Assembly: GCA_026413225.1 (NCBI GenBank)
Contig: CM048552.1
Span: 138,645,053 to 138,709,052 of the forward strand
Origin: Otis tarda
Lineage: Eukaryota; Chordata; Aves; Otidiformes; Otididae
DNA: 64,000 nt
Direction: 5' to 3'
The notes under the pieces: model-generated
Seen by the model: the letters and a program-made list of their open reading frames with translations, nothing else
Told to the model about the DNA's origin: nothing
Databases searched by the model: none
Position numbers and translations under genes: made by a program
Shown: positions 12,931 to 25,368 of the stretch, in pieces
How the letters are laid out: every line of letters begins with the position of its first letter
Position numbering within the stretch: the stretch's first letter is position 1

Positions 12931-15924
12931 CTATTTTTCCTCATTCTCACAATTTTCCTCATTAACCTTCCACTTCCAGTAGCTGGTAAAGAAATGCAGG
13001 AAATCTTAGTGTAAATCAGAATAAAATGTAAGATCTCCTTGTAAGGTAATTTCCTTTCTAGGTTTTACCATAGCTAAAACCAGCAATAGAAATAGGCAAA
13101 AGATTGTTATCTAATTATTGACCTGAAAGACTTTTCTGAAAAAGTTACAAATTTTTCACCTTACTCACTTTCACTCATTCCTACAATCCTATATAATTAC
13201 ACATTTGTCACTAATTTTACATAAAGCAGGGATAGCCTTACAGTGTTTCAGCAGAAACAGTCTTCCTGTGGAAGCAATTGTGATAGTGAAAGCTGGGCTG
13301 GGGTGAATATTGATCAAAAGAGCAGAGATTTGCATTGATGCAGCAGGGAAGGACAAAATGAGGGAAGCAGAATTGCTGTTATCAGTACTTGAAGTTCAGT
13401 GACGATGGAAAAAATTAGTAGAAAAGCCCCATTGAACAAGAGACTATTTGTGCCGTATATGCGGCCAAAATATTAAAAATGTATTAAAAGATGAAGAACT
13501 GAGCATCTGTGATCCCAAAACATGTATTCTTCTTCTGTTTGTACTCATTCATTTGGAGCCCCTCTCCTCTGCAGAAGCTCATTTAAATTAGAGGACTGAC
13601 TTGAGCTGTTGTGTGTCTGAAGCTGTCTGAAGTGGTGCATGACCATAAGTCACAACACATTGACTCCACTGGGATTTGCACATATGATGCATTTTGACGT
13701 TTGTCTATTATTTACGAAAAAATCTTTGAAGTCTATGCTCTTCTTGGTTTATAGCTTGCCCTTTCAGAGGCTTTCAGTCTGCTCCACCTTGACTCAAACT
13801 CTGATTTTATTTTTTTAGTGAAACAGAAAAATTCCTGCCTAGATAATATATTTGTTTAATCCTACACCTTTTCTCATTAAGCAAATTAAGATTTTGACAT
13901 TGAATAAAATAAAACCATTACACTGTTCTTAAGGAAAAAGATATTTTAAACATTATTTCAAGTAGTGTCACTAGTCCCTTTGTTTTCTCCCATTCAAGTT
14001 ATCTTCTGAATTTATATGAGATGAATTAGCAAGTAGTTCTGGTCCTAACGAAAGTGGCATTTTGTTTCAACTGGCCTTTCTTTATTGAGTGAAATAAATT
14101 AATCTATGTCTACAACTTCAGTCGTTATAAACACTCCTGCTGTGGTTTTTTTTTGTTGTTTGTTTGATTATTTTTCCCTACTGACTTTTATGAAATCAAA
14201 ATCAGTTGCTGCATTTTTACTGGTAAATACTCAAAAGCACCTTTGTTGTATATTGCAGTGTGACGAGTCAGATGCATGAGATTCAGTCTCCAATTCAGAA
14301 CTATAGTTAACAACAACAACAAATGAAAGTGTTCTTAATTTTTATACTGACATTTTTTCTTAATTCTTAACCTCACAGTAGGTAAAATCAGTTCATTGTA
14401 ACAGAAAACTCTGCCTTCATTCGGGATTGAAGATGTGGAGGGAGGAATATGGAACACGGCTGCAGCACTGTTCCTATGCCATTACTCCTGTTGTGTTTCA
14501 TTGCACAGTATGTTGCACTGCTTGGATTTGCATAAATGCAGCTCAGGTGGAATCACCCTACTGTAGTCACCCTGCAGGGCTGCTTAGTTAAAGGCACCAG
14601 GTCAATGAGACAACTTTTCCGATATACAGAGATATCCCAGTGTGATCACTTGAACAGAAACCAGACAAGGCTCCTTTAATTTGGGGGAAAAACAGTACAG
14701 AAAGCTTGGATCGCCTAAAAAAATCATGACCCAAAAAACATACTGATCTGCTGTGGAATTTTTGCTTCAGATAGTATTAGCTAAACATATTTCTAGGCAT
14801 ATTTTTAATTTTACCTGGTTACTGTGAAATCCCAATAACAAATTATATAACACAATCAGAAGTAGTGTACTGAAAATTTGAATAAGGTTTTGGGGTCCAG
14901 CCATAGAGCTGTGTAAGCTGAATTATTTGAATTTAAAAATTTAGAGAAGTGCTTTATTTCAGATGCACACAGATTTCTGTTGTTCTGTGCCCCTTCATTC
15001 TGCATCGATACACAAATATATAAACTTATTTTACAGCCTGCAGAATGTGTCCTTTCACAGTCCTCTGGCTTCTGAGATAACCAGCACTGTGTCCCACACA
15101 GTGCATGAGAGATGGTAGGGTTGAAGTCAATAGTAGGATGCAGTGCATGCATTTATGTGTTTGGATGGGAGGTAGAGAAAAAAATTAGGAATATATATAT
15201 CCCTAAAATGCTTGACCTCAGGTGAAATAAATCACTTTCCCTGTTTCTAAAGCTGGCACAGATAAGCCTTCTTCTGCTGGACTGCTGAGGTTTACTACTG
15301 TTAGACTAAATACATACTTTCAGGCACATTTACCAAACTGTTGGCAACCTGCAAACTTCACAACTATCTTTTTGTATAAACTGTTTCTTTTGAGAAAAGG
15401 AAATGTAAGTATTATGCTTATGACATGAGGGCTGGCAAATCTTCAAAAACCTATCTGAGTACATACACCAAGGGCTATATTTCAGAACTAAAAGAGACTG
15501 TGTAAAGCCAAGATACCATTGATGAATTTCCTATTGAAATGGACTAGCAAACTCTTAATAGTAACAAATAAGTTAATTTTTATGAAAAGGTCTAGGATTG
15601 TTAAAGGACAAAATCTTGCTCTAGAGTCCTGGCCATATTAGATTCAGCAGACCAAAAATTGCTGAAACACATAAAGCAGCTTTTATGAGATATATTTCAT
15701 TGGTGCCAAGTAGCTTATTTACTTCTATGTTTGGGCTTCAATGATTTCATATGAAAGGGACGAGAAACAGAATTTTATGTGGCATATAATAACTCCCATA
15801 AGGGAAACAGGTTGATTTTAATGACACTTCTTTAATATTGCTCAATCAATTACGTTGAAACTGCTTTGCATCTGCTGAAGAACTAAGTTTTTTAGTATCT
15901 TATGGGTTCATTTTTGTAGATGGC

Positions 15925-15962
15925 TGTAGATAAAGCAACATGGTGTAGATAAAGCAACATGG
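15925..15962. repeat. exact 19-bp tandem duplication
   Basis: TGTAGATAAAGCAACATGG occurs twice with no spacer (15925-15943 and 15944-15962), without a mismatch. Exact identity suggests a recent slippage or repair event, or an assembly duplication. Confidence 0.95.
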
Positions 15963-16218
15963 CTGTTTTGCACTGAGGATGAAGCCTTAGCCACCAAACA
16001 ACTTTATCAAGGGTTGAAAAAAATGCTAATCTATAGATGGCAAATGAGTTGATCTGGAGATTTCACTTCTCTGGCTAGATTAATTCTGTTGAGACAGGTT
16101 ATATATTTCTGTCCTGTACTGTACTTGCCTGTACAGATGGCTAGAGCTAAATGCAATACTGTCATTGCCCTCCCCAGTGTGTATTGCCTGCTGATCTGCT
16201 TCTTTGTGCAGGCTGTAA

Positions 16219-16377
16219 ATGTCTTTACAAATGTTGATTCTGCCTTGCAAAGGTCCCATGGGCCTGGACATCACGAATGTTCTCAACACCGGTGCTGGGA
16301 TCATAGTTGCTCTTGGATTCCTTGATGCTGAAGGAAAAAGAGTAGATCCTCCAAAGGGCAATTCAAGTCTTCAGTGA
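16219..16377 (+). CDS. small unrecognised reading frame, possible exon or relic
   Basis: An ATG-to-TGA frame of 52 codons is preceded directly by an in-frame TAA (16216-16218). Its C-terminal three quarters has a more protein-like mix than nearby frames. It includes GLDITNVLNTGAG, then a short hydrophobic run IIVALGFLDA and a charged end EGKRVDPPKG. I do not recognise the family. The middle could be one turn of a beta-rich or membrane-associated segment, but it is too short to call. A splice acceptor could lie at ...CTTGCAAAG just before 16253, though its pyrimidine tract is weak, and no good donor is visible before the stop. It may be an orphan exon, a pseudogene remnant or chance. Confidence 0.2.
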   Translation: MSLQMLILPCKGPMGLDITNVLNTGAGIIVALGFLDAEGKRVDPPKGNSSLQ

Positions 16378-17544
16378 GCTTAATTGTTCTCTCACTACGC
16401 TTATATTTTCCTATGCGTTGCACAATACAAATATACTTAGACCCCTTAGAGAGGTGACCCCTCAGAAATTGGTCCAGTGCATAGGACTCAAGCTTCGAAG
16501 GGATTTAAATGTAGTCACGGTGACTTGAGATGTAGCTAGACATCCAAAAGCATTTTCAAGAATGGTAAAAAACTGCCTTGTAGGAGGCATCTGTCTGTAT
16601 GTCTTTTATGCCTGATTATCCTTAAAAAAATTCACCCACTTGCTATAAAATGTTCATTTATTTATAGTTGTTTCTGAAAATAGGTGATTTGTCTCTACAG
16701 AGCTGCAAGAACAGGTACACTGGATTAATTACCTTCTTGATTACAGCATATATTTATAGATGGAAAGGCAGAGTATTTAAGAAACACCTAGTGATAAAAC
16801 AGTCATTGATTGTATTTTTTTAGTTACTTATCAGAGGTGTCAAAACCAAATAATTTGTTTAAAAGGAAGCTCACACACAGTCTGGTCCCTAGGAAGTTTC
16901 TCTTTTTGTCAAATCCAGGGTGTGCAAAGAAACACTCTGTGGATGGGCCTACATTGGTCTCCATCTGATCTGTGAAGCCTTGATGTTTTGCACCTTTCTG
17001 CCTTCTCCTCTCAGGAGGAGCAGTTGCTTCCCAGGAGAGGAGGAATTTCCCATATTCTGGCCCACTCCCTCCAGGAGGATCCACCTGAACCTATTGTAAG
17101 TCTTAAAGGAAGGCAGCAAACAAAATGAGAAAGAACATATAAATAATCTATCAGCCACCACACGGAGCCATAAAATCCTCTTCTGTAAAACAGCATTAAC
17201 TTTTTCCCCAGAAAGAATGAAGAGGTAAAAACCTACAATGTTTAACCATATAAAAGAAAACTCTAGAGAGGAAATACTGTGTTCCATGGATCTTATTGTT
17301 AGAAACACTTATAACTGTATTGAGAGGAAAGAATTTTAGCAGGACAATCTTCTGGCAGAAAGTTATTTAACTAATTTTTAGATACTATTTATTTCAAATA
17401 AAGTCTCATAAAACTTTTATTTAATATAATTCATTAATATTTTAGTGATGTTTTTATTTATCAAATTAAAGTTTTAAATCTTATTAAAATGATACATTTT
17501 ATTTTTAAAAATTGAAATGAATATATTTTTCACTATGAGGACAG

Positions 17545-17727
17545 TTGAGCAGTGGAGCACGTTGGTCCAGGAGTTTATGTAGTCTCCTCCTCTGGAATTT
17601 TTCAAGACTGGAGTGGAGAAGAATCTCAGCAGCCCCATGGTCTGACCCCAGAGTTTGCCTTGCTTTGAGCAGGCAGTTGGACGAGAGACCTGCTGAGGTT
17701 GCTCCCAGACTGAATTATCCTGAATAG
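17545..17727 (+). mobile_element. CR1 LINE 3'-end fragment, old
   Basis: This looks like the last ~180 bp of an older CR1 subfamily. The line GGAATTTTTCAAGACTGGAG corresponds to the CR1 'phenylalanine-lysine-T' C-terminal coding end. TGCTTTGAGCAGGCAGTTGGAC matches the 3' UTR segment usually read as TTTGAGCAGGGGGTTGGAC. The end decays into CTGAATTATCCTGAATA, where a fresh copy would have the ATTCTATG repeats. It abuts the next CR1 in the same orientation and is a separate insertion, because it contains a 3' end. Confidence 0.7.
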
Positions 17728-17734
17728 ATACAGA

Positions 17735-20090
17735 ATTTTCAGGAAGAATGGGCTAGGACAGCAAGGAGAGGAGGTCATCTTTTATGTGGGAGAGAAGTGT
17801 GGATCTTTATCTTGGAACAGGTGATAAGCCAGCTGAGCTTGTGTGTTAGGATTATCAGGCAGACTAATGTCAGTGATGTTGTGGGTGCTTTCTATAGAGC
17901 ACCTAGTCAGGAAGAAGAGGTTCTTCCTGAAGAATTTTTTCCTGAAGAACAAGCAAAAAGCAAAATCCCAACCCTGGATTTCAGAAGAGCAGACTTTGTC
18001 CTGTTCATGCATGTTCTTGGAAGAATCCCATGAAAGATGGCCCTGAAGAGAAGGCAGGTCCAGAAGAGCTGGCTGATATTCAACAATCACCTTGTCCAAG
18101 TTCAAGAATGATCTGTCCTGACGAGCAGGAAGTCAAGTAAATTTGTCAAGAGACCTGCATAGGTGAACAAGGGTTTCATTACATAATTCAGACACAAAAG
18201 GAAAGTGTACAAGAGGTGGAAACAGGGACAGATGACATGGGAGGAATACAGAAACATTTTCTGAGCAGGGACAGAATTAGGAAAACCAAAACTCACCTGC
18301 ATCTGCCAAGGCACTTGAAGGGAAATAAACATTTCTACAGATATATTAGCAGCAAAAGGAAGGTTAAAAAGAATGTGGTCCTACTCCTGAATGAAGCAGC
18401 AGAACTGGTGAGAAAGGACATGGCGAAGGCCAAGATACTCAATGCCTTCCTCGACTCAGTTTTTACTGGTAAGACTGGTTTTCAGGACTCTGAGATCTCA
18501 GACCAGTGAGAAAGTCTGAGGCAAGGAAGACTTACCCTCGGTGGAGAAGGATCTGATTAGGAAACATTTAAACAAACTGAAGAGACAAAAGTCCAAGGGA
18601 CTTGAGAGGATGCACCCACAAGCACAGAGGGAGCTGACTGATGTTACTGAGAGGCCACTCTCAATTACCTGTGAAAGGTCATAATGACTAGGAGACGTTA
18701 CTGTGGACTAGAAGAAAGCAAATGTTGTTCCTACCTTCAAGAAGGCAAAGAAGGAGGATTCAGGGAACAACAGGCCTGTCACCCTCACTTCAGTCCTTGC
18801 AGCAAATCCTCCTGGAAATAATTTCAAGACCTATAAAGGACAAGAAGTTGATTTGGAGTTTGAATTTACATGAATTTACAAAGAGGAAATCTTGCTTAAT
18901 CAACATGACAGCTTTCTGTGATGAGATGACTGGCTTGGTGGATGAGAAGAGAACAGTGGATATTGTTTATCTTGACGTTAGCAAGGTTTTTGACATCATT
19001 TCCAGTAACATCATCATAGATAAACTGATTAAGTACAGGCTAGATAAAAAGATGGTGAGGTGGATTAAAAACTGTCTGAATTGCTGGCATTGAAGATTTG
19101 TAATCACCAGCAGTCTGAGGCCAGTCACTAGTGCTATACCCCAAGGGTCATTACTGGGCTAATGTTTAACATTGTTTAACATCTTCATTTATTATTTGGA
19201 TGATGTCTGTGCACACCATCAGCAGATGAAACAAAACTAGGAAGAGTGGTGGACACACCAGATGGTTGTGCTGCCTCAACAGACAGGCATTGACTGTCTG
19301 GAGAACTAAGCAGACCAGAATCTTGCAAAGTCCAGCCAGAGGTAATGTGAAGTCCTGCACCTGGGGAGGAATAACTTCAGGCACCAGTACAGGCTGGGGA
19401 CAGATGGTTGACTACAAGATAAGGACCTGAGGGTTCTGGTGGACAGCAAGTTAATAATGAGTGAGCAACGTGCCCTTGCAGCAAAGCAGGCCAACAGCAC
19501 CCTAGACTGCATTAGGAGGTGTGTAGCCAGCACATTGAGGGAGGTGATCCTTCCTCTTTCCTCAGCACTGGTGAGACACATCTGGACTGCTGTGTCCAAT
19601 TCTGGGCTCCCCGTGTGAGAGAGACAGACTTACTGGAGAGAGTCCAGCAAAAAGCCACTATGTTGACTAAGGAACTGGAACATCTCTCCTCTGAGGAAAG
19701 GCTAAGAGGGCTGGCACTGTTCAGCCTAGAGAAGAGAAGGCTGAGGAGAATCTTACCAAAGTGTATAAACACACAAAGGGAAGGAATATAGAAGATGGAG
19801 CCAGATTGTTCTCAGTGATGCCCAGTGACAGAACCAGCGGCAATAGGCACAAACTGAAACACAGGAGGCTCCTTCTGAACATCAGGAGACACTTTGTTAC
19901 TGTGAGGGTGACCAAGCACTGGAACAGATTGCCCAGAGGGGTTGTGAAGTCTCTATCCTTGGACATATTAAAAAACTGACTGTACACAGCTAAGAGCAGC
20001 CTACTCTATCTGACTCTGTTCTGTGAGAGTTTGGATTAGACACCTCCTCAGCTGCCTTTCAACCTCAGCCATTCCATGATCTTGTAGTTC
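17735..20090 (+). mobile_element. CR1 LINE, long decayed copy with ORF2 remains
   Basis: About 2.35 kb of CR1, the longest uninterrupted copy here. Remains of the ORF2 endonuclease end lie at 17745-17910, followed by the linker with DFRRADFVLF (17977-18006). The reverse transcriptase domain begins with FKKAKKEDSGN-like coding near 18740. The RT palm motif A region appears as TVDIVYLDVSKVFD in the frame at 18722-19093; the family form is VYLDFSKAFD. The C-terminal region with [26 protein letters not shown] is near 19670-19750. The 3' UTR ends near CCATTCCATGATCTTGTAG, a decayed octamer repeat. The protein is split among many short frames by frameshifts and stops, so it cannot move itself. Its divergence is visibly higher than that of the copies at 6.1 and 63.1 kb. 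Confidence 0.9.
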
Positions 20091-22355
20091 TAAAATTTAG
20101 TTATTACTGGAAATGTCAGCATTTTAAATTTTCCATCAGACTTGGAATGATATCAAATTTGAGATGACTGCATTTTCCCCTGGGATAGAAAATTTGTCTC
20201 CCAAGAAGTGATCATTATGCAGTTTTAGTTGTGCAAAATCACAGACATTAGAATCTTGAAGTATTTATCTGAAACATTGCTGATGCAAATTCACATCCAA
20301 TTAAAATAACAGATTTGCCAAAGGGGAGGGCATGAGAGAGGAATGCATTCCTCCTACTTTTCCACAGCCCATCAAGAAGCATAATTTAGTTCATTTGCCA
20401 AAGAAGCAGCTGAGCAAGCTGCTTCTTGAAGCCTTTACCCACATCATGGCTGCATCCTACCCTGAATCAGTAAGAATAATACTTAGATGATTGCTTAAGA
20501 GAAAAATAATGACAAAAACATACTAAGCAACAAACATGATATAGCATGCTGTTTGCACTCTACTATGACAATTTATGAGGAGGAATGTAGGACTTCTGTG
20601 ATGTCTTGGGTTAACAGTAATATATAGCCTGGCTATCTTTCACAGACAAAGCAGTTGATCAGGTGAATATGGAAGGGCAATGGCAATGCTATTCAATCTC
20701 CTCCTCTCACAGGGATTAGCTTCAAGGTTCCCTGAGGCCTCAGTGAGCAGCAAGGTTATATAAAAAAAAAATGAAAGCACAAAGACTTTTCAGCACAGGG
20801 GAAGCAAGATCAATTTTTTTTTCCCATGAAACCCAAACCTAGTGCTGCATAATGTTCAAATAGCTTGAAAACTCAGAATCCTGACTTCTGACTATTTTTT
20901 TTAATATAATAACAGCTACATGATAAACACTTATATATGGGTACATCTCTGAAAAAGGATAGACGAATCCAACCAAAACAGACAAACCTTTCTTGAGGAA
21001 ACGCAGAGAATTTAAGAGGAACTTAGGAAACGCTATAAAAATCTATCAGCTATTTCTCCTGTTAACTGACCTATATAGTGTAACAAATAATTTATATCAC
21101 AGGAAACACAATCTGATTTAATTATACAGAAAACATTATTCCATGTTTAAATATGTAACATTTTCTTAAGGAAAAAACAAAACAAAACCAAACCAACCCA
21201 CAAAATATTTCAATTCTAAAAATGTGCAAAGAAGTTAAAATTCCTTTTTTTTATGTCCTCAAATAATTACAATTAAGTTCAGTAAACTCTCACAACTGTT
21301 GCCTTCTGCATTTTTTAAATTTCTTGGATCATATTACTGGAGGTAAATAACTACAATTAATTAACCAGAAAACCTATACTATAGCACTAGAAGTCTCATA
21401 TCAGCCCTCCATAATGTAATTGTATATTTCAAAAGGAAAAACAGAAAAAAAAAAAAAAGAAGAAAAAATCACATAATAAAAGCTCTTCTGATGCAGATAA
21501 AATCAATCTATAGTTATCAACGATATTAGCAGAGCTCCCACCTGGCATGTTAACTGCTGGTATATGAGAATCAACAGTAGTTTCACCCTTAATTAAAGTA
21601 GGTATTGCAAAAGATTTGACCATTTTCTCATTTATTCTTTTTATCTTGTTCTGTGTCCTTTCTGCTGAAGTATGGTGATTAATACAGCTACAGAAGTTTT
21701 GCCAGTATTATTTCTTAGATCTTCTAATAACCCCCTGAGCCTGAATACTCTTTTCTTTTATAATATATCAAATCTTGAAGTTTTAACAAATGTCTTGTCT
21801 TATTCAAAGCCTTTCTCCTTTCTTCAAATGCTTTATAACAATTTCTTACCAGAGCTCTAGAGGATTGTTTTTTTTCTTAAATGTTGTGGGAAAAATCACT
21901 GATATATATACCACAAAGTCCCCTTACAATCAGTAGGAAACAATAAAATCCCCAAAAGAAAGAGCAGAGAAAAATAGCAATCTTGATTTAGAAAATATAA
22001 AAAGAACACCACAACCAAACCAAACTAAACCAAACCTTCCTACTGAAAGCTTTTTATTTGTCTGTTTCATTTTTTTTGCACTTATATTAATCAGAGGGTA
22101 GTATCAAAGAGAAGGGATAGTATTTCATCAAAAACTTGTTCCAGTTTTGATCTTATGAATTTATGATTCTGTTAGCTTTACAAAGGGTGGTACTTAACCA
22201 TCAGACTAGTTCCAGTGGAGAGAGAATTACAAACATTTTACTGATCTTATAAGACATTTGTATTATACTTCTATAATTTTCTTTCATGTTTTTTCCTCAA
22301 TGAACTGCTTACAACTTGTTTAACTTCTGATATCTATCATGTAGATCTTGTAGAT
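20091..22355. other. unassigned AT-rich DNA
   Basis: No gene recognised. It contains an A14 run at 21445-21458, a (C)AAAC-rich low-complexity stretch at 21170-21205 and a CCAAACCAAACT-type run near 22010-22035. The short frames at 21429-21623 (-) and 21672-21860 (+) look like noise. Confidence 0.6.
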
Positions 22356-22993
22356 CATCACCCTCATTGTAAATTTTTTTTTCGTTATATCCAGTCTGAA
22401 TCTGCCTCCTTCTATTTTAAAACTATTACCTTTTGTCCTATCAGAAGAGGCCCTGCTAAAGACTTTCTCCCCATCTTTCCTGTAGGCCCCCTTGAAGTGT
22501 TAGAAGACTGCTGTAAGGTCTCCCCGGAGCCGTCTCTTCTGCAGGCTGAACAGGCCCAACTCTCAGCCTGTCCTCATAGGAGAGGTGCTCCAGCCCCCTC
22601 ATCATCTTCGTGGCCCTCCTCTGGACCCGCTCCAATAGGGCCACATGCTTATGTTGGAGGACCCAGAGCTGGACACAGTACTCTAGGTGGGGTCTCACTA
22701 GAGGGGAGAAGATGGGCAGAATCACCTCCCTTGACCTGCTGGCCACACTCCTTTAGATGAAGCCCAGGATGTGGTTGACTTTCTGGGCCGCAAGCATACA
22801 CTGCCAGCTCATGTTGAGCTTCTCATCCACCAGTACTCCCAAGCCCTACTCCTCAGGGCTGCTCTCAAACCATTCTTCTCCCAGCCTATATTTGTGCTTG
22901 GGATTGCCCTGACCCATGTGCAGGACCTTGCACTTGGCCTGGGTGAACTTCATGAGGTTGGCACAGGCTCACCTCTCCAGCCTGTCAAGGTCA
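22356..22993 (-). mobile_element. CR1 LINE fragment lacking both ends
   Basis: Reading the minus strand, the coding line runs from the ORF2 region around 'GACCTTGACAGGCTGGAG' through to a GAGGGTGAT segment just inside the ORF2 end. The frame at 22456-22746 gives [28 protein letters not shown] and then [26 protein letters not shown], the conserved CR1 C-terminal region. The normal final ~200 bp with the 3' UTR and octamers is missing: similarity stops near 22356, in the coding sequence. CR1 usually loses its 5' end, not its 3' end, so a later deletion or rearrangement removed it. Confidence 0.9.
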
Positions 22994-25119
22994 AATTATT
23001 ATTTTGTTTTAAAATATTTTTTTTAAATATATTTCTTAATGCCTGAAGGATCTTTCATCAGATCTATCTTCTGTTCTTTTCATATCACACAACTGTTTTT
23101 TTCACAAAGCTTTTAGTAAGCTTTTCCTTATGAATACTCCATCATTCTTTTCCTTAAACAGGTGGTTGTTTTCAGTATCGGATATGATGTTTCCCAGATG
23201 TTTGCCTCCCCATCCTGTAACAATAAAATTACTTTCTGTCTCTGCCCCAGGTTTCACCATCCTTTTAGGAATATTTTAGCCCAAAACACTGCTGCTGTCT
23301 TCCATGCAGCAATTAGACATGTCTGTAAGTTTTCACAAAGCCAGATTATTGTCTAATCAACATCTTCCTTAGAACACTTCTTAGGTAGTCTCTGATAGAT
23401 TTGTCAATGATTGAACAGAAGTAATAGGATTTAATTTCAGTCAATTATTGATGTTTACATCTGAGCGGGTTACCCTAAATTTTCTTTATAATCAATGGAG
23501 AAAAACATTACCATGTAATTAATTGCATCTGGTTTTGACGTCTGCCTTAGGATAAGACAAGCCATGTTCTAACAGTCTTTTTTCTCTTTTTTCACTATAA
23601 AAGGATCTTGGGTAACCAGTTCAAATACAGTCTACACTGCAGAAAACCCTTTGGTATTTTATCGTATAGAACAATACCATCTTGTTATTGCCTTCCATTG
23701 CTAGACCTCTTTGTGGTGACTGGCTGTCTCTTGCCTTCACCTGTAAACTCTTCAGAGCAATGTAAAACAGAGGTAGCAGATGGCAGGTTATGTTGAGTGT
23801 CTATATATAATACTGCATTATATGATAAAGACTATCTGTAGCAAAAAATATAATAAAAATATTACAGGTAGAATGGAAAATAATTAGGAATTTGGACTAT
23901 TTTTTATTTAATTAAAAGATGTTAATGTATTATTGTAATAGGTTTATTGGAAAAGTGTAGGTTAAGAAAAAAGTACTCAAATACTGCTGACAAAAAAAAA
24001 TGGCTGAAATGGGCAGCTAATAAATACTTTGTTCAAGTGACAGACCACCAACATTGCCAAATTATGGGGTTTGACTTGGAATAAATTAATCTTGATCAAT
24101 ACCTCATATTTAGAATAGATCAGCAGAGAAGACTAAAAAATGGTTTTAGGATGCCCATTGCCTGAGTGCCTTCACCAGCATTTAAAGATGATTTTTAAGT
24201 TCTTCCATATCCAGTTATATATAATACAGGTGCAACTCCTTTTCTTATCCCAGAGCCTCAAATTCTGCCACAAGCTGTCCACACTCTTGTATTTCCAGAG
24301 AAGGACTGAAAGGATTCTAAGTCTTTTCATTCTGTGCAAATAAAAAGTCTTCTAGGAATCAGTCTACTGCATATTGCTATGTCCTGTTAGGGTTACCTCT
24401 ACTTACAGTAAGTGAATATGAAAGGAAGAAGCAGAAGGAACATAAGACAGGAATAAGAAACTACTGTTGATGGATTTTTTGTGTTTGAAACACCTATTCA
24501 AACATGAAATCCACTTATAATAAAAAGGAGATATTATTACCAAAAGCAATCAAATCACGCATTAGTGTCATTACATACACTTAAGTTACAATTTGTCATA
24601 TTCTGATTAGTAGTTTTCTTAAATACTAATAAATTACAGCTACAGAATTCTTAATCTAACAGTAGGGAGCCCTACAGTTTCTGGAGGGTGACATTTCATT
24701 TTCTATAGTCAAAGGATTAGAACAGTTCTGTAATTTTTGGGTAGAGAGATTTTCATGCAATTAACTTCAGCGTCTTTCTCCACTCCTAGAATTACCAAGT
24801 AAAACTCTTTAAAAAAAAAGGATAAATTGATACATCGAATCATTAATAACAAATGTGTATATTTTTTATTAACACAGAACCTAGTCATTCCATGGAAACA
24901 GAAAAGCCACAGTGACTTTTTCAGAGTGACTTTAATCTGTTAATAATCTAAATTTCACCCTGAAAAAGAGAAGTTGGAAAGTAAAGCTCAACAAAGCACA
25001 TAAATCCTGTTGCTTCAAAGATCCATCTTAATGTTTTTAAAGAAGAGTAAATAATCTAGCTGCTAGGTTCCACTTCTTTGTGCATACATGTTGTCAAAGG
25101 GGAAGGCAAGATACAAGAC
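22994..25119. other. unassigned AT-rich DNA
   Basis: No gene or recognisable element. The frames at 23162-23356, 23608-23796 and 24140-24343 (+) carry no motif. AT-rich runs with repeated TTAAATAT/TAATAAA words are common. Confidence 0.6.
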
Positions 25120-25368
25120 AGAATGGTAGATTTTGAAAGTGAAATGAGAAAGGTCATCTATTCCAACCTCCCTGCAAGGACCAGAGGCATCTTCAACTAC
25201 ATCAGGTTGCCCAAAGTCCCATCCAACCTGGCCTTGAATGTTTCCAGTGACAGGGCATCCACCACCTCTCTAGGCAACCTGTTCCAGTGTTCCACCACCT
25301 TCATTGTAAAAAATTTCTTCCTTATATCTAGTCTAAATCTACCGCCTTCAATTTTAAAACCTTACCAG
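25120..25368 (-). mobile_element. CR1 LINE 3' end, short
   Basis: On the minus strand this is the final ~250 bp of CR1. It runs from 'GGTTTTAAAATTGAAGGCGG' (the family's 'TTTAAAATAGAGGGAGG' block) through NKFFTMKVVEHWNRLPREVVDALSLETF-like coding into a decayed 3' UTR near 25120-25150. The octamer repeat has eroded to a GAATGGTAGATTTTGAAAG remnant. It is 5'-truncated in the usual way. Confidence 0.9.

Larger units (their letters stand above)
12931..17544. other. unassigned AT-rich DNA
   Basis: No recognised gene. The frames at 14856-15152, 16080-16361 and 16949-17308 (-) have no motif. Two local items are listed separately: the 19-bp tandem duplication at 15925-15962 and the 52-codon + strand frame at 16219-16377. 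Confidence 0.5.

Noticed and set aside
21445-21458. A14, A16 and similar runs as processed-pseudogene tails
   Set aside because: Upstream sequence at 21.4, 28.0 and 29.6 kb shows no gene similarity and no flanking duplications were found.
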